Part shown: positions 1 through 6,328 of the stretch, piece after piece
Numbering within the stretch: the stretch's first letter is position 1
Layout: each line of letters opens with the position of its first letter
Assembly (NCBI GenBank): GCA_049299095.1
Contig: JBAQWV010000112.1
Location: 1-11,710, forward strand
Direction of reading: 5' to 3'
Source of the DNA: JAAEKA01 sp049299095
GTDB lineage: Bacteria > Chloroflexota > Anaerolineae > JAAEKA01
Length of the DNA: 11,710 nucleotides
The notes under the pieces: model-generated
What the model saw: only the letters and a program-made list of their open reading frames with translations
What the model was told of the DNA's origin: nothing
The model's database searches: none
Program-made: the position numbers and the translations under genes

Positions 1-200
1 AACGGGGCTTGGGCAATCCATCCAGTGCCGCAAACGGCGTTTTCCATCCGCCCAGCCCGCTTCAGCGGGCGTCACTGCGTAGCCGGTGGATTTATCCAGC
101 GGCGGCGCGCCATGAACGGCGTTTTCCATCCGCCCACATTCCAAATTGGAATAGCGGGCTACACAAGCCCGCATTTGACAGATTTGCCAGATCGGTGTAA
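1..200. repeat. Repeat-rich non-coding region with a 22-bp direct repeat
   Basis: An exact 22-bp direct repeat lies at 33-54 and 115-136 (both begin AACGGCGTTTTCC), 82 bp apart. The sequence just before each copy is also partly related (ATCCAG followed by GC-rich sequence). Between and after the copies are GC hairpins: GCCCGC-TTCA-GCGGGC at 55-70 and GCGGGCT-ACACA-AGCCCGC at 154-172. The AGCCCGC arm at 54-60 can also pair with 154-160. Short open frames cross the stretch, but they merely translate the repeat and have no recognisable domain or ribosome-binding site, so I do not call them genes. It may be a dispersed intergenic repeat family or the edge of a decayed mobile element. No terminal inverted repeats or transposase are visible. 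Confidence 0.55.
138..152. repeat. Perfect 15-bp palindrome ATTCCAA-A-TTGGAAT
   Basis: Seven-base arms around a single central A form a perfect dyad immediately after the second copy of the 22-bp repeat. It could be a protein-binding operator or part of the repeat element. Nothing nearby says which, and no gene starts directly downstream. Confidence 0.4.
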
Positions 201-282
201 ATGTTACCTCGGACAGGTAAGACGCATCTGTCTATTAAATGGCACGCAGTTCGACCCAGACGCTGGCATGGCCAGCGTTTTT
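175..282 (+). ncRNA. Candidate small RNA with promoter-like box and intrinsic terminator
   Basis: A perfect -35 hexamer TTGACA at 175-180 is followed at about 16-17 bp by a weak -10 (TGTAAA/TAAATG around 196-203). An intrinsic terminator lies at 260-282. The implied transcript of about 75 nt has no credible open frame. It could fold as GACAG (212-216) with CTGTC (228-232), or alternatively TTACC (204-208) with GGTAA (216-220), ahead of the terminator. The weak -10 is the main doubt; the terminator may simply close a gene that lies left of the window. I recognise no known RNA family. Confidence 0.25.
260..282 (+). terminator. Intrinsic terminator
   Basis: The stem ACGCTGGC (260-267) pairs perfectly with GCCAGCGT (271-278) around an ATG triloop and runs into TTTTT (278-282). 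This is a canonical plus-strand Rho-independent terminator. It lies upstream of the consensus promoter, so it ends an upstream transcript and insulates the radical-SAM operon from it. Confidence 0.85.
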
Positions 283-340
283 CTTGTACCGGGTCTGCTG
301 CTCCAGTTACAATAATTTTTATAACTTCGATCATATAAAT

Positions 341-368
341 TTGACATTGAACCCCCGCTAGTTATAAT
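341..368 (+). promoter_or_regulatory. Perfect-consensus sigma70 promoter of the radical-SAM operon
   Basis: The -35 TTGACA (341-346) and -10 TATAAT (363-368) both match consensus exactly and are separated by 16 bp. The A/T-rich stretch at about 311-340 immediately upstream could act as an UP element. The predicted transcription start is near 375, leaving a leader of about 170 nt before the first start codon at 544. An unmodified consensus promoter is normally strong, so repression through the overlapping inverted repeat is plausible. Confidence 0.85.
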
Positions 369-378
369 CGAACTAGTT
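358..378. promoter_or_regulatory. Inverted repeat overlapping the -10 box, putative operator
   Basis: CTAGTT (358-363) and AACTAG (371-376) form a dyad with a 7-bp spacer centred on the -10 hexamer. The right half is itself part of a palindrome, AACTAGTT (371-378). A dimeric repressor bound here would block RNA polymerase. The site is visible in the sequence, but no regulator gene is present in the window and binding is inferred. Confidence 0.45.
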
Positions 379-543
379 TAAGCTTGTAACAGGCTATTTT
401 GTTGGCGTACTTGAGCGTGATTAATCCGTTATCGGATCAAATCTGCATTGTAACTGTTTATACAAGTGTGCGATCCATTGCGCGTCGCCAGCGATTGATG
501 TCCATTCGCTCCTAGTGTAGAGCAACACGAGAGGAAGTTTACT
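375..543 (+). other. Long 5' leader of the radical-SAM operon
   Basis: The predicted untranslated leader of about 170 nt holds small hairpins: ATCCG-TTAT-CGGAT at 424-437 and TTGTA/TACAA at 448-465. It also holds a TTGTAAC direct repeat (384-390 and 448-454). I looked for a cobalamin riboswitch, which would fit B12-dependent enzymes, but found no convincing B12 box, and no terminator-like hairpin with a U-run either. The ribosome-binding site GAGGAAG (531-537) lies 6-8 bases before the ATG at 544. Confidence 0.45.
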
Positions 544-2049
544 ATGCGCGTAGCTTTAATTAATCCGCGCTTCCGGTTACCGATTGATACCCGCACCACA
601 GCCCATTTGGGGCTAGCCTATCTGGGCGCTGTCTCGCAAAAGCGGGGCGACGAGGTGCGCATTTTCGACGCGGATGTCGAGGAACAGTCCATTGAGGAGT
701 TCGCGCGCGAATTCAAGCCTGACCTCGTGGGCATTACCGCCAACACGCCACAGGTCAAGCAGGCCTGGCGCACGGCCAAGGCTATCCGCGAGGTGCTGGA
801 TGTGCCGATTGTGATGGGTGGCCCACATCCGAGCGTGGCTTCGGAAGGGCTGGACTACGAATCGGTGGAACGCCCGTATGTGGATATCGTGGTGCGCGGC
901 GAAGGGGAAGGCCCCTGGCTGGAGATTTCCGACAAGGTCGAGGATTTTCTGCGTCACAGCAGCGATAAATCCACCGCGGCCTTGATGGACCCTGCCAAGA
1001 AGCTGTGGAACGATGTATTGGGCATCACCTACAAGAGCAGCGACGGACAGATTTACCGCAATATGGACGCCAAGCCGATTGCCGATCTGGATAGCCTGCC
1101 TTGGCCAGCTTATAATTTGTTCCGCATGGACAAGTATACCAACTTGCAACCGGCCACCGACAGCGTGGATGGCGCGCGCAGCTTCAGTATTATGACAAGT
1201 CGAGGCTGCCCGTATCGCTGCACCTTCTGTTCGCAGTCCATCATGCCGATCAAGTGGCGCGCCCGCACGCCGGAGAGCGTGATTGAGGAGTGGCGGCATT
1301 TGGTGCGTGAACTGGGCGCGGAGGAGATCGGCGTGCTGGACGACAGCGCGAACATTCGCAAGGATCGCTTGTTTACGCTTTCAGATATGCTGATTGCCGA
1401 TAATTTGAACCATGTGCCGTGGATCTTTGTTAATGGTATCCGCGCTAACCTGGCTGAAAAGCCGCTGATGGCCAAGCTAAAGCAGGCTGGTTTGCTGCGT
1501 ACCGCGTTCGGCGTGGAAACCGGTAACCCCGAAATCCTCAAAACCATTGACAAAAACATTGATCACGACACGATCCGTCAGGCGTTCAAGAACTGCAAGG
1601 AAGTCGGCCTGCAAACCATCGGCTTTTTCATCATCGGCTTGCCAGGTGAAAACCGCCAGACCATGCAGGATACGATCAATTTTGCCATTGAGCTGGACCC
1701 ATTGATTGCCAATTTCAGCATGATGACCCCCTACCCCGGTACCAAGGTGTATGAAATCGTCAAGCGCGAGGGCAAACTGCTGATGAGCGACTGGGAAGAT
1801 TACGTCTTCTTTGAGCAGAAGGCACGCTACGAAATGGGCGATATGTCTGCCGAGCTGGTGGAAGAGATGTACCGCAAGGCATACCGCCAGTTCTACCTGC
1901 GCCCTGGGCCGATCATGCGTCGCGTGCAAACCAAAGATTTCTGGCTGAACCTGCCGCGCAACCTGCGCATTGCCCGCCGTACCTTCTTCAAGAAGGAAGA
2001 AAAGACCGAGTTGAAGCGCGTGATCGAAGCGGAAGGGCTGTCAATCTAA
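544..2049 (+). CDS. B12-binding radical-SAM protein 1
   Basis: This 501-residue cytosolic enzyme has an N-terminal cobalamin-binding Rossmann-like domain (about 1-150: GLAYLGA, DLVGITANT, VMGGPHPS, VRGEGEG). A radical-SAM barrel follows at about 205-420. The iron-sulfur ligands are C222, C226 and C229 in SRGCPYRCTFC; barrel motifs are LDDS, FGVETGNPEI, FFIIGLPGE and TPYPGT. A basic C-terminal tail carries FYLRP and FWLNLP. The base-off ligand motif DxHxxG is missing (DADVEEQ at the equivalent place). The family cleaves S-adenosylmethionine to a 5'-deoxyadenosyl radical and often methylates or rearranges unactivated carbons; the substrate is unknown. GAGGAAG supports the ATG. It is the first gene after the consensus promoter. 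The protein at 6329-7834 is a close paralogue of the same length, sharing YTNLQP, SRGCPY and the tail. Confidence 0.9.
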   Translation: MRVALINPRFRLPIDTRTTAHLGLAYLGAVSQKRGDEVRIFDADVEEQSIEEFAREFKPDLVGITANTPQVKQAWRTAKAIREVLDVPIVMGGPHPSVASEGLDYESVERPYVDIVVRGEGEGPWLEISDKVEDFLRHSSDKSTAALMDPAKKLWNDVLGITYKSSDGQIYRNMDAKPIADLDSLPWPAYNLFRMDKYTNLQPATDSVDGARSFSIMTSRGCPYRCTFCSQSIMPIKWRARTPESVIEEWRHLVRELGAEEIGVLDDSANIRKDRLFTLSDMLIADNLNHVPWIFVNGIRANLAEKPLMAKLKQAGLLRTAFGVETGNPEILKTIDKNIDHDTIRQAFKNCKEVGLQTIGFFIIGLPGENRQTMQDTINFAIELDPLIANFSMMTPYPGTKVYEIVKREGKLLMSDWEDYVFFEQKARYEMGDMSAELVEEMYRKAYRQFYLRPGPIMRRVQTKDFWLNLPRNLRIARRTFFKKEEKTELKRVIEAEGLSI

Positions 2050-2119
2050 TGCGTACTGCGTACTGTGGAGCCGCGCGTATTTTTTAACATACAGACCCTT
2101 CTGGATTACGCAGTACGCA
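2050..2119. repeat. 13-bp snap-back repeat with heptamer periodicity (spacer A)
   Basis: TGCGTACTGCGTA (2050-2062), beginning at the base after the stop codon, is perfectly complementary to TACGCAGTACGCA (2107-2119) across a 44-nt loop. Each arm is nearly two copies of a 7-mer (TGCGTAC). A T-run (about 2079-2085) lies in the loop rather than after the stem, so this is not a normal terminator. The folded RNA could stabilise or process the message between the first two enzymes. Related designs occur in the later spacers. Confidence 0.6.
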
Positions 2120-2159
2120 GCACTCGTTACGGTTCTTACGCCATCAACGGATAAACCAC

Positions 2160-3629
2160 ATGAAAATATCTCTCATCGGTCCCAAGTGGAACGAGATGAT
2201 TAACAGCTACCCGCCGCTGGGGCTGGGGTATCTGGCTGCTATTGCCGAGCAGGATGGGCACGAGGTGCGCATCCATGACTTTGGCCTGTACCCCGCGCAG
2301 CCCATCGAGCAGGACGCGCAGGAAGTGGTGGCGTATCAGCCTGACCTGATCGGCATTACTTCGATGACCACCTCTTATCACTACGTGGAGCAACTGGCTG
2401 CGCTGCTGAAGGCGGCGCTGGGCGTGCCGATTATCATCGGTGGCCCTCACGCCACGTCGCTGCCAGAAGGGACGCTGGCGAACCCACATCTTGACTTTTT
2501 GGTGTACGGTGAGGGGGAATATATCTTCCAGGATTTTCTGCGCGCGCTGGAGCGTGGCGATACGCGTTGGGATCAAATTCAGGGATTGTGGTATAAAGAG
2601 AACGGCAAGATTATCTCTGGCGGCAGCCGCAAGCCGATTGAGGACTTGGACGCGTTGCCGTGGCCGTCACGCCACCTGTACGATCTGAACCAATATCCCC
2701 TGTACGCGCCGAACGGCGAGCCGATGATTACGATTCTGAGCAGCCGCGGCTGCCCGTATAACTGCTCATTCTGCTTCAAAGGCATCGTGGGTCGGTCGTA
2801 CCATCAGCGCAGCCCGGAAGATATTGTGGCCGAGCTGCGACAACTGGCGGAAACGTATAAGATCCGCAACTTCTATTTCATTGACGACCTGTTCACGATT
2901 GACGTAAAGCGTCTGGAAGCGATCCTCGATTACTTCATTGAACAGGATTTGGGCTTCCGTTGGCGTTGTCTGGCACGCGTTGACCGGGTGACGCCAGAGT
3001 TGCTGCGCAAAATGTACCTGGCGGGCTGCCGCCAGATCCATTACGGCATCGAAAGCGGCAACATGGAGGTGCTGCGTCGCACCGCCAAGCACATTGACTT
3101 GCAGCGCGTGCGCGACGCCATCGCCTGGACCGAGGCCGCGGGCATTCGCTCCAAGGGCTATTTCATCCTGGGCTTGCCCGGCGACACCGAAGCGACCATG
3201 CAGGAGACGATTGAGTTTGCTGCCACGCTGGAGCTGACCGAGGCGATGTTCTCGATTGCCACACCCTTCCCCGGCACTGCGCTCTGGAATGAGCTGGTGG
3301 CGCGCAATCCGGGCACAGTGTACGATGCAGACTTTACCAAGACCTACTACTTCAACAACTACACCGCGGAAATCGCCCCCTTTATGAACGTGTCCGAAGT
3401 CGGCGACGAAGCGTTGAGTGGTATGGCGCTGGAAGCACGCGAGCGTTTCCAGGCTGCCAAAGAGCAGCGCAAATTCGTCAAGTACTTCGGCCCGATCTGG
3501 GGCCGCCGTATCTATCAGGTGTCCCAGATCAAGCCGGTGAACGCCGCGGCTAAAGTCGCCCTCAATGCCGGACTGTTCCCCAAGTTCCGCCAGCTTCAGC
3601 CGCGCGAAGGCGCAGGGTCGTGGGCGTGA
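2160..3629 (+). CDS. B12-binding radical-SAM protein 2
   Basis: This 489-residue protein has the same two-domain plan as its neighbours. The cobalamin-binding domain covers about 1-140 (YPPLGLGYLAAIAEQDGHEV, DLIGITSMTT, IIGGPHATS, VYGEGE). The radical-SAM barrel covers about 185-390: C198, C202 and C205 in SRGCPYNCSFC, then FIDDLF, HYGIESGNMEVL, YFILGLPGD and TPFPGT. A C-terminal extension of about 100 residues ends in a basic, Ala-rich tail. DxHxxG is absent (DFGLYPA), so any cobalamin would be bound without a protein lower ligand. Likely reaction: S-adenosylmethionine-dependent radical chemistry, perhaps C-methylation or ring formation; the substrate is unknown. The start is set by the typical MKISLIGP opening and only a weak upstream site (AACGGA about 8 bases before). 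It probably shares the message from 341. Confidence 0.9.
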   Translation: MKISLIGPKWNEMINSYPPLGLGYLAAIAEQDGHEVRIHDFGLYPAQPIEQDAQEVVAYQPDLIGITSMTTSYHYVEQLAALLKAALGVPIIIGGPHATSLPEGTLANPHLDFLVYGEGEYIFQDFLRALERGDTRWDQIQGLWYKENGKIISGGSRKPIEDLDALPWPSRHLYDLNQYPLYAPNGEPMITILSSRGCPYNCSFCFKGIVGRSYHQRSPEDIVAELRQLAETYKIRNFYFIDDLFTIDVKRLEAILDYFIEQDLGFRWRCLARVDRVTPELLRKMYLAGCRQIHYGIESGNMEVLRRTAKHIDLQRVRDAIAWTEAAGIRSKGYFILGLPGDTEATMQETIEFAATLELTEAMFSIATPFPGTALWNELVARNPGTVYDADFTKTYYFNNYTAEIAPFMNVSEVGDEALSGMALEARERFQAAKEQRKFVKYFGPIWGRRIYQVSQIKPVNAAAKVALNAGLFPKFRQLQPREGAGSWA

Positions 3630-3654
3630 TTCTCGTAAGGACTTAGTCGCAAGC

Positions 3655-3713
3655 AGTAAGTAGTTCAACGCAGGGGTACAAGCGCTTTTACCCCTTACTC
3701 TTGACTGCTTACT
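3655..3713. repeat. Two-part stem-loop (spacer B)
   Basis: The outer arms AGTAAGTAGTTCAA (3655-3668) and TTGACTGCTTACT (3701-3713) pair with one bulge and one G-U. Inside them, AGGGGTA (3672-3678) pairs perfectly with TACCCCT (3689-3695). The right flank reads as degenerate heptamers (TTACTCT, TGACTGC, TTACTCC, TCACTGT at about 3694-3721). There is no U-run after the stem, so an RNA-stability or repeat element fits better than a terminator. It lies just before the next start codon. Confidence 0.55.
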
Positions 3714-3730
3714 CCTCACTGTCTTAAGAT

Positions 3731-4882
3731 ATGACTGATCAACCGAGCAACCCAACGGACAGCGGCTCTGGCAAGAACCGGCCAGAACAGCCGCTGTTTA
3801 CCATTCCAACCACCCCAGACACGTCGCTGGAAGCGCGGGTGCAACGCCGCGCGGGCTATGAGCTGAAGCAACTGCGCCAAAAGATCATGGGGCCAATCAA
3901 ATGGGCGGCCTATGAAAGCGGTCAAACGCGGCTGGTACCGCCGCCCGATCGCATGTACATCGAATCAACCAACATCTGCAACCTCGATTGCGTGATGTGC
4001 CCCACCGGCCTGAAACAGGTCAAGCGGGCCAAGGGGTATATGGATTTCGATGTCTTCAAGGCGATTGTGGACGAAATGGCCCCACAGGTGAAGGCTACCA
4101 CGCTGCACATCTGGGGCGAACCGCTGATGCACAAGCGCATCTTCGATATGATCGCGTATTGTCATCAGAAGGGCCTGCGCGCAGAGATCAGCACCAACGC
4201 GACGCTGCTCGACGAACGCAAGGCGCAGGGGCTTTTGGATGCGGGTCTGGGTACGATCTATCTTTGTTTGGACGGGTTTCGGCCGGAAACCTACGAGGCA
4301 ATCCGCGTCAAGGCCGATTACGAGCGTACCAACAATAACATCAAGCGTTTTCTTGATTTGAAAACCCGCGGCGGTTACCAAAATCCCTACGTCAACCTGC
4401 AAATCATCCAGATGGAACAAACTATGGATGAAATTGACGAATTTGTGGCGGCCTGGAGCCTGCCCGGCATTGACCATATCAACGTCAAGCCCTTTGACTC
4501 GTGGGGCGGCCAGGTTGAGCAGATCAACACCCTGCGCGCAGACGATCCAGCCAGCTTCATGCCGACGGAACGCTATGCCTGCCCCAACTTGTGGTATCAC
4601 GTCCACATCTACTGGGATGGGCGCATTGCTATGTGTGACCGCGACTTCAACCTGAACTACGACCTGGGCAACGTAATCAGCCCCAACGGCCAGGTTGAGG
4701 TGATGAAGAACTGGAACGGCCCGAAGATGCAGGGCCTGCGCAAGCTGCATGTGGACGGTCAGGCCAACACCGTCAGCCCCTGTGACACCTGCGTGGAATG
4801 GGCCTGGTGGCGGCCGCGGCTGAGCAAGAGCTTCGGCAACTATAATGCCGCGGTGCTGGAAGATAAGAAGGTAAGTAAGTAA
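3731..4882 (+). CDS. Radical-SAM/SPASM protein 1
   Basis: This 383-residue protein has a polar N-terminal extension of about 70 residues and then a radical-SAM domain from about 75. Its [4Fe-4S] ligands are C83, C87 and C90 in NICNLDCVMC. The usual GGEP motif appears as WGEP (W128-P131). STNATLL and LCLDGF follow. The C-terminal SPASM-like domain (about 280-360) binds an auxiliary cluster: C284 before NLWYHVHIYWDGRIAMC, C302, and the closing C351-x2-C354, with LGNV between. It has no cobalamin domain, unlike the genes on both sides. SPASM enzymes commonly modify peptides, but several act on small molecules or sugars, so the substrate is open. No clear Shine-Dalgarno lies before ATG 3731, and translation may depend on coupling or on the stem-loop just upstream. 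The gene ends with a 3x GTAA tandem encoding VSK and the stop. Confidence 0.88.
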   Translation: MTDQPSNPTDSGSGKNRPEQPLFTIPTTPDTSLEARVQRRAGYELKQLRQKIMGPIKWAAYESGQTRLVPPPDRMYIESTNICNLDCVMCPTGLKQVKRAKGYMDFDVFKAIVDEMAPQVKATTLHIWGEPLMHKRIFDMIAYCHQKGLRAEISTNATLLDERKAQGLLDAGLGTIYLCLDGFRPETYEAIRVKADYERTNNNIKRFLDLKTRGGYQNPYVNLQIIQMEQTMDEIDEFVAAWSLPGIDHINVKPFDSWGGQVEQINTLRADDPASFMPTERYACPNLWYHVHIYWDGRIAMCDRDFNLNYDLGNVISPNGQVEVMKNWNGPKMQGLRKLHVDGQANTVSPCDTCVEWAWWRPRLSKSFGNYNAAVLEDKKVSK

Positions 4883-4916
4883 CAGGCGGCTCGGCATCAA
4901 AGAACAGGATTGATTT

Positions 4917-6257
4917 GTGGCAATACGTAAAGTTGTTCTCATCCAACCGCGGCGCGATGGTCGGTATTTGGGCCGCGGCACCAGCGAACCCTATACCTTG
5001 ATGCGGCTGGCGTCGCTGGTTCCTCAGGAAATCCCCGTGGAAATTTGGGATGAGGACCTGATGGATTTGCCCATTCAGACACTGGGCAAACAGGATTTGG
5101 TCGGTATTAGCGCCAAAACGCTGCTAATTGATCGGGCCAAGCTGATCACGCAGGCCATTCAGCGCCAGGGCACTACAGTCGTCGTAGGTGGCACGCACAC
5201 GACGTTGGTTCCCGACGAAGTGGAGCAATGGGCTGATAGCATTGCTGTCGGGGAAGCCTACACCACCTGGCCGCAGATAATTCAAGATTTCGACCGCGGC
5301 GCGCTGCGAAAAGCCTATGTAGACGAAAGCTGGGCGCCGCTCGATTCGGGCGTGGCCATGCTGCAAGACCGCGTGCTGCGGCAAGTGAACGAACACAAAA
5401 ACTACTGGACACCGTATCTTGAGATTACACGCGGCTGCCCACGCAACTGCACCTTCTGCACCGCCATTCGTGTTTCGGGGCGCACCATGCGTCTGCGCCC
5501 GGTAGAAGAGGTCGTCGAGGAGATTGAACGTCGCAAGATCAGCCGTTTTTTCCTCACCGATGACAACTTCGGTCTGAACTTCAAGCTCAACCCGGAGTAT
5601 ATGGAAAGTTTGTTGCGCGCGCTGGCCAAGCTGCCCCTGAAGGGCTGGACCTGCCAAGCCGAGCAAATGGTGGCCGATTTTCCTGAGTTGCTCGGCCTCG
5701 CGCGCGAAGCCCATCTCGATAAGTTCTTTATCGGCTTTGAGTCGGTGAACCCGGCCAATCGCAAGGAACTCGGCGGCAAGGCCAAGGGCAACATTGAACG
5801 CTATCAGCAAGTGATCGAAACGGTACACCGCCACGGCATCGGCGTGGTAGGGCTGTTCGTGTTCGGCTTCGACCATGACACTTTCGACACCTTCCAGCAA
5901 ACCTGGGACTTTGTGCGCAGCAGCGAGCTGGATAGCGTCAGCGCAACGGTGCTAACGCCTTATCCCGGCACGGAACAGCGGCAAGAGCTGCTGGCGGCTG
6001 GCCGCATCATCCCACACACGACGTGGGAACGCTACGACACAACCCACGTCACCTACTTGCCAGCCAAGTTTACCGTAGACGAACTGACCAGCGCCTATGA
6101 CTGGCTGTGTCGTAAGTTGTACGGGCCAGCAGCGATGACACAACGTGGTGTGCGGCAACTGCTGCGTCACCCTGTGCCCAAATGGCCCAAGCGCGCCATT
6201 TCGGCCTTTAGCACCGACATCGGCTACCGCCGCGAGTTTTCACATCGGTATAGTTAA
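4917..6257 (+). CDS. B12-binding radical-SAM protein 3
   Basis: This 446-residue protein starts at a GTG 34 bases after the previous stop; the upstream site (CAGGA) is weak. The N-terminal Rossmann-like domain (about 1-125) shows DLVGISAKT and VVVGGTHTT, the expected cobalamin-loop places, again without DxHxxG. The radical-SAM barrel has C174, C178 and C181 in TRGCPRNCTFC, then FFLTDDNFGLNF, FFIGFESVNPANRKELGGKAKGN (two adjoining stretches), LFVFGFDHDT and LTPYPGT. The GFESVN...GKxKxN, GFDxDT and PYPGT pattern is that of the HpnP/BchE-like subgroup. HpnP methylates hopanoids at C-2, but no hopanoid gene is present here. The C-terminus (YDTTHVTYLPAKFTVDELTSAYDWL) also fits that subgroup. It diverges most from proteins 1, 2 and 5. 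Confidence 0.88.
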   Translation: MAIRKVVLIQPRRDGRYLGRGTSEPYTLMRLASLVPQEIPVEIWDEDLMDLPIQTLGKQDLVGISAKTLLIDRAKLITQAIQRQGTTVVVGGTHTTLVPDEVEQWADSIAVGEAYTTWPQIIQDFDRGALRKAYVDESWAPLDSGVAMLQDRVLRQVNEHKNYWTPYLEITRGCPRNCTFCTAIRVSGRTMRLRPVEEVVEEIERRKISRFFLTDDNFGLNFKLNPEYMESLLRALAKLPLKGWTCQAEQMVADFPELLGLAREAHLDKFFIGFESVNPANRKELGGKAKGNIERYQQVIETVHRHGIGVVGLFVFGFDHDTFDTFQQTWDFVRSSELDSVSATVLTPYPGTEQRQELLAAGRIIPHTTWERYDTTHVTYLPAKFTVDELTSAYDWLCRKLYGPAAMTQRGVRQLLRHPVPKWPKRAISAFSTDIGYRREFSHRYS

Positions 6258-6266
6258 AGAGTTAGA

Positions 6267-6306
6267 CAAGTAAATAAGTAGACAAATTTTCCTACTTCTG
6301 CACTTG
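6267..6306. repeat. Imperfect 15-bp inverted repeat (spacer C)
   Basis: CAAGTAAATAAGTAG (6267-6281) pairs 12 of 15 with CTACTTCTGCACTTG (6292-6306) around a 10-nt loop. Short quasi-repeats (AAGTA, ACTT) recur within each arm, as in spacers A and B. It follows the stop of the preceding enzyme by 9 bases and has no trailing U-run on the plus strand. Confidence 0.5.
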
Positions 6307-6328
6307 CTTCCTCCCCCTGAGGTTTCCC

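Noticed and set aside
240..262. tRNA T-arm-like GTTCGACCC
   Set aside because: The flanking bases do not form the T stem and no matching acceptor or anticodon arms are present; the stretch runs into an intrinsic terminator.
375..543. Cobalamin riboswitch in the leader
   Set aside because: Expected from B12-dependent genes, but no convincing B12-box core or matching stems could be found.
613..1299. Minus-strand open frame of 228 residues opposite the first enzyme
   Set aside because: It lies wholly opposite a convincing radical-SAM gene, is rich in His, Arg and Ala as mirror frames of GC-rich genes are, and shows no domain or ribosome-binding site.
2766..3755. Minus-strand open frame of 329 residues
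   Set aside because: It is a shadow of the second B12-type enzyme; no recognisable motifs and low-complexity mirror composition.
4871..4882. GTAA tandem triplet at the end of the first SPASM gene
   Set aside because: Only three 4-base units that encode VSK and the stop; too short to be meaningful.
3965..4981. Minus-strand open frame of 338 residues
   Set aside because: It overlaps the SPASM gene in antisense and bridges into the next gene; no motif or start signal.
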